A stretch of DNA of 64,000 bases from Pseudomonas sp. PB101 (lineage in GTDB: Bacteria; Pseudomonadota; Gammaproteobacteria; Pseudomonadales; Pseudomonadaceae). The number at the start of each line of letters is the position of its first letter. The first letter of the stretch is position 1. The stretch is from contig NZ_RWIR01000018.1 of the NCBI RefSeq assembly GCF_009764265.1, positions 106,004-170,003 on the forward strand. The letters run 5' to 3'. This document shows, one piece after another, positions 19,023-27,942 of this stretch. The notes beneath the pieces are model-generated. The model saw nothing but the letters and a program-made list of their open reading frames with translations, was not told the DNA's origin and ran no database searches. The position numbers and the translations under genes were made by a program.

Positions 19023-20180
19023 TCACGGAGTCTGGCCGGTACGCTCCAGGGCCGTCCGCTTGGCGGCCATGTCCTGATCGGTATCGACGAAACGCGCGGC
19101 AATGGTCTGGAACTGTTCAACGCAATCGAGGAAGGCATCGCAGACGTCCGGATCGAAGTGCGTGCCTCGCCCCTGACGAATGATCTCGACTGCCTGCGCA
19201 TGGGGCATCCCCGATTTATAGACCCGACGGCTGATCAACGCGTCATAGACGTCCGCCACGGCCATCAACCGGGCGCTGATGGGGATGTCGTCACCCGCCA
19301 GCGCTTGGGGATAGCCGCTACCGTCCCACTTTTCCTGGTGACTGTAGGCAATTTCCTTGGCCAGGCTGAGGAACTCGGCGCGAATGCCAAGCTGGTCCTC
19401 GGCATGCTGGATGGCGTCACGCCCAAGCGTCGTATGAGTCTTCATGATCTCGAACTCTTCCTCGGTGTAGCGTCCCGGCTTGAGCAGGATATGGTCGGGA
19501 ATGCCGATTTTGCCGATGTCGTGCAGCGGCGCCGACTTGAACAACAACTCGATGGTGTCGTCGGTAAGAAAATGACTGAAACGCGGATGATCACGCAGAT
19601 GCTCGGCCAGCACCTTGATGTAGTGCTGGGTCCGCCGGATATGGTTGCCCGTTTCGTTATCGCGAGTCTCGGCCAGTGAAGCCATGGCCTGGATGGCCAC
19701 ATCCTGGATCGCACTCACCTCGCGGGTCCGGCGTGCCACTTCCTTTTCCAGATAGTCGTTGTGATCACGCAGGAATGCTTGAGCGGCCTTGAGCTTGAGC
19801 TGGGTATCCACCCGCGCCAGGACCAGCGCCGGCCTGATCGGTTTGGTGATGTAGTCGACGGCGCCCAGCTCCAGGCCAAGGATCTCGTCTTCGGTGGCGG
19901 CCATGGCCGTCAGAAAGATGATCGGGATATCGCGGGTACGCGGGTCGCGCTTCAGCTGCTGCGCCACCTCATGGCCCGATAGCCCAGGCATCATCACATC
20001 AAGCAGGATAAGGTCCGGAAGCGTGTCGCCCTGAAGTACGCGTAGAGCCTTTTCACCGCTGTTGGCGGCCTTGACCCGGTAGCGATCCTTGAGCAGATCA
20101 GTCATCAGCATCAGGTTATCGGGTGTGTCATCGACCACCAGGAGGGTCGGCGGGCTGTAATGACTCTGTTGTGCACTCAT
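19023..20180 (-). CDS. response regulator with HD-GYP cyclic-di-GMP phosphodiesterase
   Basis: The product has 385 residues from MSAQQSHYSPPTLL. The receiver domain (about 10-130) has LLVVDDTPDN and the phospho-acceptor Asp in LILLDVMMPGLSG, with Lys in YITKPI. A short coiled coil (RDHNDYLEKEVARRTRE) joins it to the HD-GYP domain: ETGNHIRRTQHYI, PLHDIGKIGIPDHILLKPG (HD pair), YSHQEKWDGSGYPQAL (GYP motif) and ADVYDAL. Such RpfG-type proteins hydrolyse c-di-GMP. The gene precedes the hybrid kinase in the same direction, so the kinase very likely phosphorylates it. GGGAG precedes the ATG. Confidence 0.93.
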   Translation of the reverse strand: MSAQQSHYSPPTLLVVDDTPDNLMLMTDLLKDRYRVKAANSGEKALRVLQGDTLPDLILLDVMMPGLSGHEVAQQLKRDPRTRDIPIIFLTAMAATEDEILGLELGAVDYITKPIRPALVLARVDTQLKLKAAQAFLRDHNDYLEKEVARRTREVSAIQDVAIQAMASLAETRDNETGNHIRRTQHYIKVLAEHLRDHPRFSHFLTDDTIELLFKSAPLHDIGKIGIPDHILLKPGRYTEEEFEIMKTHTTLGRDAIQHAEDQLGIRAEFLSLAKEIAYSHQEKWDGSGYPQALAGDDIPISARLMAVADVYDALISRRVYKSGMPHAQAVEIIRQGRGTHFDPDVCDAFLDCVEQFQTIAARFVDTDQDMAAKRTALERTGQTP

Positions 20181-20453
20181 GGCGCAGGCTCCCTTGCCCG
20201 AAATAGACGCTCCAAGGCAACACTTCTGACTGCCGCCCCAGCGCACGAAAGCTTAGCTGCAGGGCTGCCCGACGTCGAGCGTGGCCATTACCCCCTCATT
20301 GTTGGTCAATAGTCTGTTTGAGGTATTACCGGGGGCTGACCTTGATTGACTATGGCGCCAGAGGGTTTCCCGCATGCGGGCCAGACCATTCGGACGGACC
20401 AGGCAGCACGACGGCGGGTCCAGCCATCAACCGCAACGAGGAGCTCGATAGCG

Positions 20454-21155
20454 ATGGAAAAAGTCATCTACCTGCTGTGGCGTGATACTCAAGTCAGTCC
20501 TGCTACCTTCGCCCACCGCCTGCGCAGTGAGGTCGCCGGGCAATTGCAGGCACTCGGTGCCCGTGGCGTGCAATTGAACCTGTGCGACGCACATGTGCAG
20601 CCTGCAGCCGGCCTGCGCCAGGAAAACAACCGACCATTGCCCGATGGCAGCCTGTCGCTGTGGCTGGACAGTGCCAACGGCCCGGCACGTCGCCCTTTCG
20701 ATGACGTGATCAATGCGGTAACGGCGCGCATGGCCGCCTACCTGGTCTGCGAATCGGTGGCCATCGCCAATACGCGCTTCCCCGCGACGCCCGGTGAGCG
20801 TACCCACGGGTTTGCCCAGCTGGCCCTGCTGACCCGCCCGCCACGCCTGACCCCCGAGGCCTGGCTGGATATCTGGCGCAACCATCACACAGCGGTGGCC
20901 GTGGATACCCAAGACAACTTCCAGTACGTGCAAAACCTGGTGGTGCTGGCACTGACCCACGGCGCCCCACGGATCGATGCCATAGTCGAAGAATGTTTTC
21001 CGCCGGCAGCCATGACCGATCCCCAGGCCTTTTTCGATGCGGTGGGCGACGACGCGAAATTCCAGCGCAACCTGGCCACGATGATGGACAGCTGCAGCCG
21101 CTTCCTTGATTTCGACAAGATCGACGTGCTGCCCACCAGCCAGTACTGCCTGTAG
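20454..21155 (+). CDS. EthD-domain protein
   Basis: The product has 233 residues from MEKVIYLLWRD. It looks like two ferredoxin-like halves: residues about 1-115 (VIYLLWRDTQVSPATFAHRL) and 120-225 (GFAQLALLTRPPRLTPEAWL, DIWRNHHTAVAVDTQDN, YVQNLVV). The second half fits the EthD dimeric alpha+beta-barrel pattern. EthD-type proteins accompany monooxygenases or act on polyketide-like rings. GAGGAG lies 10 bases before the ATG at 20454; an earlier start at 20346 is less likely. It is the first gene of a three-gene run with a flavoprotein and an epoxide hydrolase. Confidence 0.75.
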   Translation: MEKVIYLLWRDTQVSPATFAHRLRSEVAGQLQALGARGVQLNLCDAHVQPAAGLRQENNRPLPDGSLSLWLDSANGPARRPFDDVINAVTARMAAYLVCESVAIANTRFPATPGERTHGFAQLALLTRPPRLTPEAWLDIWRNHHTAVAVDTQDNFQYVQNLVVLALTHGAPRIDAIVEECFPPAAMTDPQAFFDAVGDDAKFQRNLATMMDSCSRFLDFDKIDVLPTSQYCL

Positions 21156-21328
21156 GCGCGGCAGATCGAAGCCCGGATACGCCAGTCCGGGCCCTTGATT
21201 ATCGAGACTGCAGCGCTTTGCGCATGAAAACCTTCCATCGGTTGTGCTCGTGATACGCATTCGTTCTATTGGGCCGGGTATTGCTAGCTACTCTACTCAG
21301 GTCGAGGGGGGACGAAAGGCACATGCAT

Positions 21329-22741
21329 ATGGAAGAAAATCTGATCGAAACCGACTATCTGGTCATCGGTGCTGGCGCGATGGCCATGGCTTTCGTCGAT
21401 ACACTGCTCAAGGAAACGACAGCACACATCGTGATCGTGGATCGACACGACCGGCCTGGCGGGCACTGGAACGATGCCTACCCTTTCGTGCGGCTGCACC
21501 AGCCCTCGGCCTTTTATGGCGTCAACTCACGCGAACTGGGCAACGCAACGAAACACCCTGCGCAACTGAACGAGGGCTTGCACGAGCTGGCCTCCGGCGC
21601 CGAGGTGTTGAGCTACTTCGACCAGGTGATGAACCAGCAGTTTTTGCCGTCAGGTCGAGTCCGTTACTTCCCCATGTGCAACTACACCGGCGATCGCCTT
21701 GACGACCACCGCTTTGCCTCGCTGGTCAGCGGCACACGCCATCGGGTGCGGGTGCACAAAAAGCTGGTCGACGCCACCCACACCCAGACGGCAGTTCCCT
21801 CGACCCACCCGCCCAGGTTCAGGGTGGAGCCCGGCGTGCAATGCGTGCCACCCAACCACCTACCGAAGATCGAGCACCCACACGCGGGCTACGTTGTGGT
21901 GGGAGCGGGCAAGACCGGGATCGACGCTTGCCTGTGGCTTCTGCAAAACGCTGTCGAGCCGGCAAAAATCTGCTGGATCATGCCGAGCGATCCATGGTTG
22001 ATCGACCGGGCCAACCTGCAACCCGGCCTCGATAACTTCGAACGAACCATCGGCGGCCTCACGGCACAATTCGAGGCCATCGCAGGCGCAGAATCGATCC
22101 CTGACCTGTTCGCCAGGCTTGAGGCGTCCGGCCAGTTGCTGCGCCTGGACACGTCGGTCGAACCCACGGCTTATCGCTGCGCCACCGTCACCCAGACAGA
22201 ACTGCGCGAGCTGCGGCGCATCGACAACATCGTGCGCCTGGGCAAGGTGCAGGTGATCGAGCCAACGCGCATCGTGCTCGATCAGGGCAGCATCGCCACC
22301 CGCCCGGATGCCCTGCACATCGACTGCAGCGCCAGTGCCATCCCGTCACTGCCCGAGATGACGGTGTTCGAGGCGAGCAAGATCAACCTGTTGATGATCA
22401 GCAGCTGCCAACCCTTGTTCAGCGCCGCCCTGATCGCTTATGTCGAAAGCCACCTGGCCGATCAGGCGCAAATGAACGCGCTGTGCACCATGGTCCCCCC
22501 GCCTCACCTCCCCACGGACTGGCTCAGGATGTGGGCGGTCAACCTGGGTAACCAACTACGCTGGGCAGAGCGCGAAGACCTGACCCGCTGGATCAGGCAG
22601 TCGCGCCTGTATTTCCTGACCTCGGTGGTCAGGGGCTTGAAAGAAACCGACACCGGCAAACTGGCACAGCTGCATCGGCTCTCTGTCTGCAAGCAGCAGG
22701 CGCTGGTGAATCTGCCACGGTTGCTGGAGTCCATCGCTTGA
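21329..22741 (+). CDS. flavoprotein with two Rossmann folds, probable NAD(P)H/FAD monooxygenase
   Basis: The product has 470 residues. An N-terminal FAD-binding fingerprint (YLVIGAGAMAMAFVDTLL, acidic end VIVDRHDRPGGHW) and an internal second dinucleotide fold (AGYVVVGAGKTGIDACLWLL near 190) are clear. YPFVRLHQPSAFYGVNS resembles the substrate-side region of Baeyer-Villiger and FMO-like enzymes. No FxGxxxHxxxW signature was seen, so it is not a classical Baeyer-Villiger enzyme. An alternative start lies at 21323; AAGG at about 21316 suits 21329 better. Its stop is 16 bp before the epoxide hydrolase start, so the two are cotranscribed. Confidence 0.75.
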   Translation: MEENLIETDYLVIGAGAMAMAFVDTLLKETTAHIVIVDRHDRPGGHWNDAYPFVRLHQPSAFYGVNSRELGNATKHPAQLNEGLHELASGAEVLSYFDQVMNQQFLPSGRVRYFPMCNYTGDRLDDHRFASLVSGTRHRVRVHKKLVDATHTQTAVPSTHPPRFRVEPGVQCVPPNHLPKIEHPHAGYVVVGAGKTGIDACLWLLQNAVEPAKICWIMPSDPWLIDRANLQPGLDNFERTIGGLTAQFEAIAGAESIPDLFARLEASGQLLRLDTSVEPTAYRCATVTQTELRELRRIDNIVRLGKVQVIEPTRIVLDQGSIATRPDALHIDCSASAIPSLPEMTVFEASKINLLMISSCQPLFSAALIAYVESHLADQAQMNALCTMVPPPHLPTDWLRMWAVNLGNQLRWAEREDLTRWIRQSRLYFLTSVVRGLKETDTGKLAQLHRLSVCKQQALVNLPRLLESIA

Positions 22742-22757
22742 ATTGCAGGAAGCACAC

Positions 22758-23717
22758 ATGAACGAGCCCCACCTGGAAATACTCGACATCAATGGCATCC
22801 GCATGCAGGTAGCGTCCCAGGGTTCAGGGCCGTTGGTGCTGCTCTGCCACGGCTTCCCGGAGCTGTGGTATTCGTGGCGCCATCAGCTTGCTGCGCTGGC
22901 GGGGGCCGGCTATAGAGCGGTCGCGCCCGACATGCGCGGCTATGGCGGCACGCAAGCCCCCGCCGAGCCTGACGCCTACACCACCCTGCACCTGGTCGGC
23001 GACATGGTGGAGCTGGTCAACGCACTCGGCGAACGGCAAGCCGTGATCGTCGGTCATGACTGGGGCGCGCTGGTGGCCTGGAGCGCAGCCATGATGCGAC
23101 CCGACATGTTCCGCGCAGTGGTCGGCATGAGCGTGCCCTTCTCGCCGCCGGGCCGGGTGGAACTCCTGAGCGCGCTGGCCGCGCGGGGTATCAGCGACTT
23201 CTACATCCAGTATTTCCAGACACCGGGTGTGGCCGAGGCCGAACTGGAAAGGGATGTCGAGTCGTCGCTGCGGCGGATCTACTTCAATGGCTCGGGTGAC
23301 GGGCCCGACTGGCCTGTGTTCGGCCAGCTGCTGCCGGGCAAAGGCTTCCTGGGACGGATGATCGAGCCCGACACCTTGCCGGCCTGGCTGAGCCTCGACG
23401 ACATCGCCTACTACACCCGCGAATTCACCCGCAGCGGATTTCGCGGCGGCTTGAACTGGTACCGCAACATGACACGCTCATGGGCACTGCTGGCGCCCTG
23501 GCGCGACTGCATCATCCGCCAGCCGTCGATGTTCATTGCCGGAAGCCGCGACGGCGTACTGAAGTTTCCGGGCTCCGCGCGGCAGATCGAAGCCTTCGCG
23601 CAGACACTGCCAGGACTGCGCGGCTGCCATATCCTTGAAGAGGCCGGTCACTGGATACAACGAGAACGCGCGACAGAGGTGAATGAACTGCTACTGGGCT
23701 TCCTGAAGGAACTGTGA
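22758..23717 (+). CDS. epoxide hydrolase, alpha/beta fold
   Basis: The product has 319 residues from MNEPHLEILDINGIRM. The soluble epoxide hydrolase signature is complete: oxyanion HGFPELWYSWRHQ near residue 33, nucleophile elbow GHDWGALVAWS with Asp near 103, a lid tyrosine in LNWYRNM near 240, and catalytic His in EEAGHWIQRE near 295. The enzyme opens epoxides to diols by an Asp-ester intermediate. AGGA lies 7 bases before the ATG. As the last gene of the EthD/flavoprotein set it would process an epoxide made by the preceding oxidase; this pairing is inference. Confidence 0.9.
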   Translation: MNEPHLEILDINGIRMQVASQGSGPLVLLCHGFPELWYSWRHQLAALAGAGYRAVAPDMRGYGGTQAPAEPDAYTTLHLVGDMVELVNALGERQAVIVGHDWGALVAWSAAMMRPDMFRAVVGMSVPFSPPGRVELLSALAARGISDFYIQYFQTPGVAEAELERDVESSLRRIYFNGSGDGPDWPVFGQLLPGKGFLGRMIEPDTLPAWLSLDDIAYYTREFTRSGFRGGLNWYRNMTRSWALLAPWRDCIIRQPSMFIAGSRDGVLKFPGSARQIEAFAQTLPGLRGCHILEEAGHWIQRERATEVNELLLGFLKEL

Positions 23718-23879
23718 TCAGGCGGTCACAGCCGTCCCAACCTCAACAGCAATAGGCCACTATGTTGTTTCAGTGCATCTCTATAAAGTGTCCTGCACGA
23801 TTTAAACCTGTCCGGCAGCGTTCAATGACAACGCCCTTGCCCGGGCTCCACCTGCTACCTGGAAGAAAGGAAATCAACT

Positions 23880-26800
23880 TTGGCCACAGTCAACGGCACA
23901 ACGGAAAACGATAACCTCTCAGGGACAAGTGGACCTGACAGCATGACGGGCGCCGCAGGAAACGACACCCTCGACGGCGGCGCGGGCCAGGATACGGCTA
24001 TCTATACGGGCAACGCCGGCGACTACCGTTTTGGATGGAGCAACGGCCAGCTGACGATCACCGACCTGAATGTCGCTGATGGCGATGAGGGTACCGATTA
24101 CCTGCGCAATATCGAAAGCCTGCAATTCGCCGACAGGGTTCTGAGCGTCAAGGCGGGCGGTGAAAGCCGGGTCAGTACGCTGACGCCGATGACTGTGGAC
24201 AGTATCTCCATTACCGGACTGGCCGACGGTGGGTGGCTGGTGTCCATGCAGTCCTCTGATTCGGGCGATATTTTAATCCAACGTTACAGTGCAGCAGGCG
24301 AGAAGCTGGGCGATGAGATTACTGTCGCGCCTTTGAATTCGCTATACGCTCAGCAAAATTCCGATGTCGCCGGGCTGGCTGACGGTGGCTGGGTGGTTAC
24401 CTGGTTCTACACTGGGGGGAGTGGTGACATCTATGCCCGGCGGTTCAGCGCGGCTGGTGATCCCATGGGCGATGAATGGCGCGTCAATACCCACACGGTT
24501 GAAAGCCAGGACAGCCCGGCTGTTACAGCACTGAATGACGGTGGTTGGCTGGTGGTATGGATGTCCCGGGACGTCGCTGGCAATAACTTCACGATCGAGT
24601 CCCAACGCTATAACGCAGCGGGCACGGCTGTGGGGGGTGAAACCCAGGTCAACACGACGACAGGGGATAATCAGATCGTACACGGCAGCTCTGACGTGAC
24701 GGCCCTGAAGGACGGTGGCTGGCTGGTGACCTGGCATGCGACTCACCCGGGCGACAACCTCTTCGATATTTATGCCCAGCGTTACGATGCAACAGGTAAC
24801 AGGGTAGGCAGCGAAACTCAGGTAAACACCAATACGCTGAATGACCAGTACTTTCCTGCGGTCACGGCCTTGAACGATGGTGGCTGGCTGGTGAGCTGGT
24901 CATCCTTCAGCGTAGCTGCCAATGGTAGCGATATCTACTTCCAGCGCTATAACGCCAATGGTCAGGCGGTCGGCGGTGAAACCCACGTCATAAACAGCCC
25001 TGACTATGCCACTCAGTCTCAGAGTTTCTCCGATGTAACGGCATTGGCTGATGGCGGCTGGGTGGTGACCTGGGAAGCGGGCGGCGCGCAGGATGGCAGC
25101 GATATGGCTATCTATGCCCAGCGCTACAACGCCGCGGGCCAAACCGTCGGTGGCGAAACGCTGGTCAACACCACCACCGACGGCTATCAGGTTGTCGCCA
25201 AGGTCACGTCTCTGGAAGACGGCGGCTGGGCGGTGACTTGGGTGTCTCAAGGACAGTCCAGTCATGTCAATGACGGTATCCATGTCCAGCGCTTCAGTGC
25301 CGATGGCACCGCGGTACGGCTGGAGGTTACTGGCGGGAGCGCTGATGACACGCTGAACGGTCAGGGCAACATGCTGCTGGCCGGGGGCGCTGGCAATGAT
25401 ACTTATGCAGTGGGCGATAGCCTGATTCAACTTCGTGAAGAGCTGGGTGCCGGCACTGACACGGTCAAGTCGGCGGTGAGCTGGGTGCTGGGGGCCAACC
25501 TGGAGAACCTGACGCTTACCGGAACTTCGGCGATCAATGGCACCGGTAACGGCCTCGCCAACACGCTGACCGGTAACGACGCCGCCAATACGCTCAACGG
25601 CGGTGCCGGCGCCGATGTGATGATCGGCGGCCTGGGCAATGACATCTACTACGTCGACCATGCCAGCGACGTGGTCAGCGAAACCTCCGCCGCCGGCGGC
25701 GTCGACACCGTCGTTTCCAGCGTCAGCCGCACCCTCGGCAACTACCAGGAGAACCTGACCCTCACGGGCAGCGCGGCGCTCACAGGCACCGGTAACGATC
25801 TCGCCAACACGCTGACCGGCAACGCCGCCACCAACCACCTCTACGGCGGTGCCGGCAATGACTTTTTGAATGGCGGCGCAGGCGTCGACAGGATGACGGG
25901 GGATGATGGTTCCGACATCTACTACGTCGACAACGCGGCTGACGTCGTGGTTGAAACCAATGCCACGGCCAGCACCGGCGGCAGCGACACCGTCTACAGC
26001 TTTCTCAACGCCTACACCCTCGGTGCCAACGTCGAGAACGGGCGCGTCCTCGCCACCGGTATCGCCGGCCTGACGGGTAACGGCCTCGACAACACCCTCT
26101 ATGCCGGGGTCGGCAACAACGTCCTCAATGGTGGCACCGGCCTCGACACCGCCTCCTACATCTATGCCGCCAGCGCAATCACCGCCAGCCTGGCCGTGAC
26201 CACGGCCCAGGCCACCGGCGGCTCGGGCGCCGACACCCTGATCGCCATCGAAAACCTCACCGGCTCCGGCTACGACGACACGCTCACGGGCAACGCCGCC
26301 GCCAACCTGCTGAGCGGTGGTGCCGGAAACGATACGCTCGCCGGTGGTGCGGGCAATGACATCTTGAATGGCGGCACTGGCGCCGACGGCATGACCGGCG
26401 GCGATGGGTCCGACATCTACTATGTCGACAACGCCAGCGACGCCGTGGTTGAAACCAATGCCACGGCCAGCAGCGGCGGCAGCGACACGGTCTACAGCGC
26501 TCTCGGCGCCTACACCCTCGGCGACAATGTCGAGAACGGTCGCATCCTCGCCACCGGGGTCGCCGCCCTCACGGGCAACGGCCTCAACAACACCCTCTAT
26601 GACGGGACCGGCAACAACGTCCTCGATGGCGGCACCGGCGTCGACACGGCGTCCTGGCTCTATGCCGGCAGTGCCGTCAGCGTCAGCCTCGCCGTGACCA
26701 CGGCCCAGGCCACCGGCAGCTCGGGCTCAGACACCCTGATCGCCATCGAAAACCTCACCGGTTCCAACTACAACGACACGCTCACGGGCAACGCCGCGGC

Positions 26801-27683
26801 CAACTTTCTGAACGGTGGCAGCGGTAACGATACCCTCGACGGTGGGGCGGGCAATGACGTTCTGGATGGCGGCGCAGGCGTTGACAGGATGACGGGCGGT
26901 GATGGTTCAGACCTCTACTACGTCGACAACGCGGGCGACGTCGTTATCGAAACCAATGCCACGGCCAGCACCGGCGGCAGCGACACGGTCTACAGTTCTC
27001 TCGGCGCCTACACCCTCGGCGCCAATGTCGAATACGGTCGGGTCCTCGCCACCGGGGCCGCCGCCTTGTCAGGCAACAGCCTCAACAACACCCTCTATGC
27101 CGGCGCCGGCAACAACGTGCTCAATGGCAGCACCGGCGTCGACACCGCCTCCTACCTCTATGCCGGCAGCGCCGTCACCGCCAGCCTGGCCGTGACCACG
27201 GCCCAGGCCACCGGCGGCTCAGGCTCGGACACCCTGCTGGGCATGGAAAACCTCACGGGCTCCAACTACAACGACACCCTCACGGGCAGCGCCGCCGCCA
27301 ACCAGCTGAACGGCGGCGCCGGCAATGACATCCTGATCGGCGGGATGGGCAAGGATGTTCTCACCGGCGGCGCCGGCAACGACATCTTCGACTTCAACGC
27401 CGTCGCTGAAACGGGGCTGACCAGCTCCACCTGGGACATCATCAGCGACTTCGTCCAGGGAGCCGACAAGATCGATCTGTCGACGCTCGATGCCATCACG
27501 GCGACGGCCACCAATGAAGCCTTCACCTCGATCATCGGCAGTACCGCAGCCTTCAGTGCGGCCGGCCAGTTGAAGCTTTCTGGGGGCGTGCTCTACGGCA
27601 ATACCGATGCCGACAGCGCCGCCGAATTCGCCATCCAGATAGTCGGACTCAACAGCGCGACCACGGCGGACTTTATACTTTAA
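23880..27683 (+). CDS. large type I-secreted RTX protein with seven DGGW repeats
   Basis: The product has 1267 residues. It starts at TTG (23880) with AAGGA eight bases upstream; no nearby ATG fits. Residues 1-85 are an RTX-like cap (LSGTSGPDSMTGAAGNDTLD). Residues about 110-480 carry seven 50-58-residue repeats of the pattern L-x-DGGW-x-V-x-W ... QRY-x-AxG-x-xVGxE. Residues about 490-1170 are RTX repeats, including three 166-residue units. The C-terminus (GNDIFDFNAVAETG, SDFVQGADKIDLS) resembles serralysin-type C-terminal domains and ends DFIL, a typical type I secretion tail. No HExxH protease site was found. No exporter genes are adjacent. Confidence 0.9.
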   Translation: MATVNGTTENDNLSGTSGPDSMTGAAGNDTLDGGAGQDTAIYTGNAGDYRFGWSNGQLTITDLNVADGDEGTDYLRNIESLQFADRVLSVKAGGESRVSTLTPMTVDSISITGLADGGWLVSMQSSDSGDILIQRYSAAGEKLGDEITVAPLNSLYAQQNSDVAGLADGGWVVTWFYTGGSGDIYARRFSAAGDPMGDEWRVNTHTVESQDSPAVTALNDGGWLVVWMSRDVAGNNFTIESQRYNAAGTAVGGETQVNTTTGDNQIVHGSSDVTALKDGGWLVTWHATHPGDNLFDIYAQRYDATGNRVGSETQVNTNTLNDQYFPAVTALNDGGWLVSWSSFSVAANGSDIYFQRYNANGQAVGGETHVINSPDYATQSQSFSDVTALADGGWVVTWEAGGAQDGSDMAIYAQRYNAAGQTVGGETLVNTTTDGYQVVAKVTSLEDGGWAVTWVSQGQSSHVNDGIHVQRFSADGTAVRLEVTGGSADDTLNGQGNMLLAGGAGNDTYAVGDSLIQLREELGAGTDTVKSAVSWVLGANLENLTLTGTSAINGTGNGLANTLTGNDAANTLNGGAGADVMIGGLGNDIYYVDHASDVVSETSAAGGVDTVVSSVSRTLGNYQENLTLTGSAALTGTGNDLANTLTGNAATNHLYGGAGNDFLNGGAGVDRMTGDDGSDIYYVDNAADVVVETNATASTGGSDTVYSFLNAYTLGANVENGRVLATGIAGLTGNGLDNTLYAGVGNNVLNGGTGLDTASYIYAASAITASLAVTTAQATGGSGADTLIAIENLTGSGYDDTLTGNAAANLLSGGAGNDTLAGGAGNDILNGGTGADGMTGGDGSDIYYVDNASDAVVETNATASSGGSDTVYSALGAYTLGDNVENGRILATGVAALTGNGLNNTLYDGTGNNVLDGGTGVDTASWLYAGSAVSVSLAVTTAQATGSSGSDTLIAIENLTGSNYNDTLTGNAAANFLNGGSGNDTLDGGAGNDVLDGGAGVDRMTGGDGSDLYYVDNAGDVVIETNATASTGGSDTVYSSLGAYTLGANVEYGRVLATGAAALSGNSLNNTLYAGAGNNVLNGSTGVDTASYLYAGSAVTASLAVTTAQATGGSGSDTLLGMENLTGSNYNDTLTGSAAANQLNGGAGNDILIGGMGKDVLTGGAGNDIFDFNAVAETGLTSSTWDIISDFVQGADKIDLSTLDAITATATNEAFTSIIGSTAAFSAAGQLKLSGGVLYGNTDADSAAEFAIQIVGLNSATTADFIL
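25871..27364 (+). repeat. three tandem 498-bp units inside the RTX gene
   Basis: The motif TGGCGGC followed by a VDRMTG/ADGMTG-coding stretch recurs at 25871, 26369 and 26867, exactly 498 bp (166 codons) apart. Each unit runs through YYVDNA, ETNATAS, ENGR-like, SLAVTTAQATG and ENLTGS. The copies remain nearly identical in DNA over long stretches, pointing to recent duplication or ongoing homogenisation. Confidence 0.8.
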
Positions 27684-27942
27684 CGTTTCTACTTCGGTGG
27701 CTCCCCCCCCGGCGGGCCATCGCGGCACTTGCGGGCCTCAAGCCTGCGAGGTTCCGCGTCTTGCTGCACTCTTTGCAACCCGGCAAGCACTCAAGGCTGC
27801 CAAGAAGCCTCGGGTTTTGCGGTGACGTCAACGCCACCGGAAATATCCGGTGGGCAAAAAACAAAATTTCCATGTGCTCCCTTCGTTCATCCTTGCGTCG
27901 CACTGTTCATTGCCCATTCCCTGCACGCCTGGAGTTTCCCCG

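Noticed and set aside
16641..19679. 1012-codon plus-strand frame over the sensor kinase
   Set aside because: The opposite strand encodes an unmistakable hybrid kinase; this frame has no motif and is antisense GC bias.
23880..27683. Serralysin-type metalloprotease
   Set aside because: The C-terminus resembles serralysins, but there is no HExxHxxGxxH motif anywhere in the protein.
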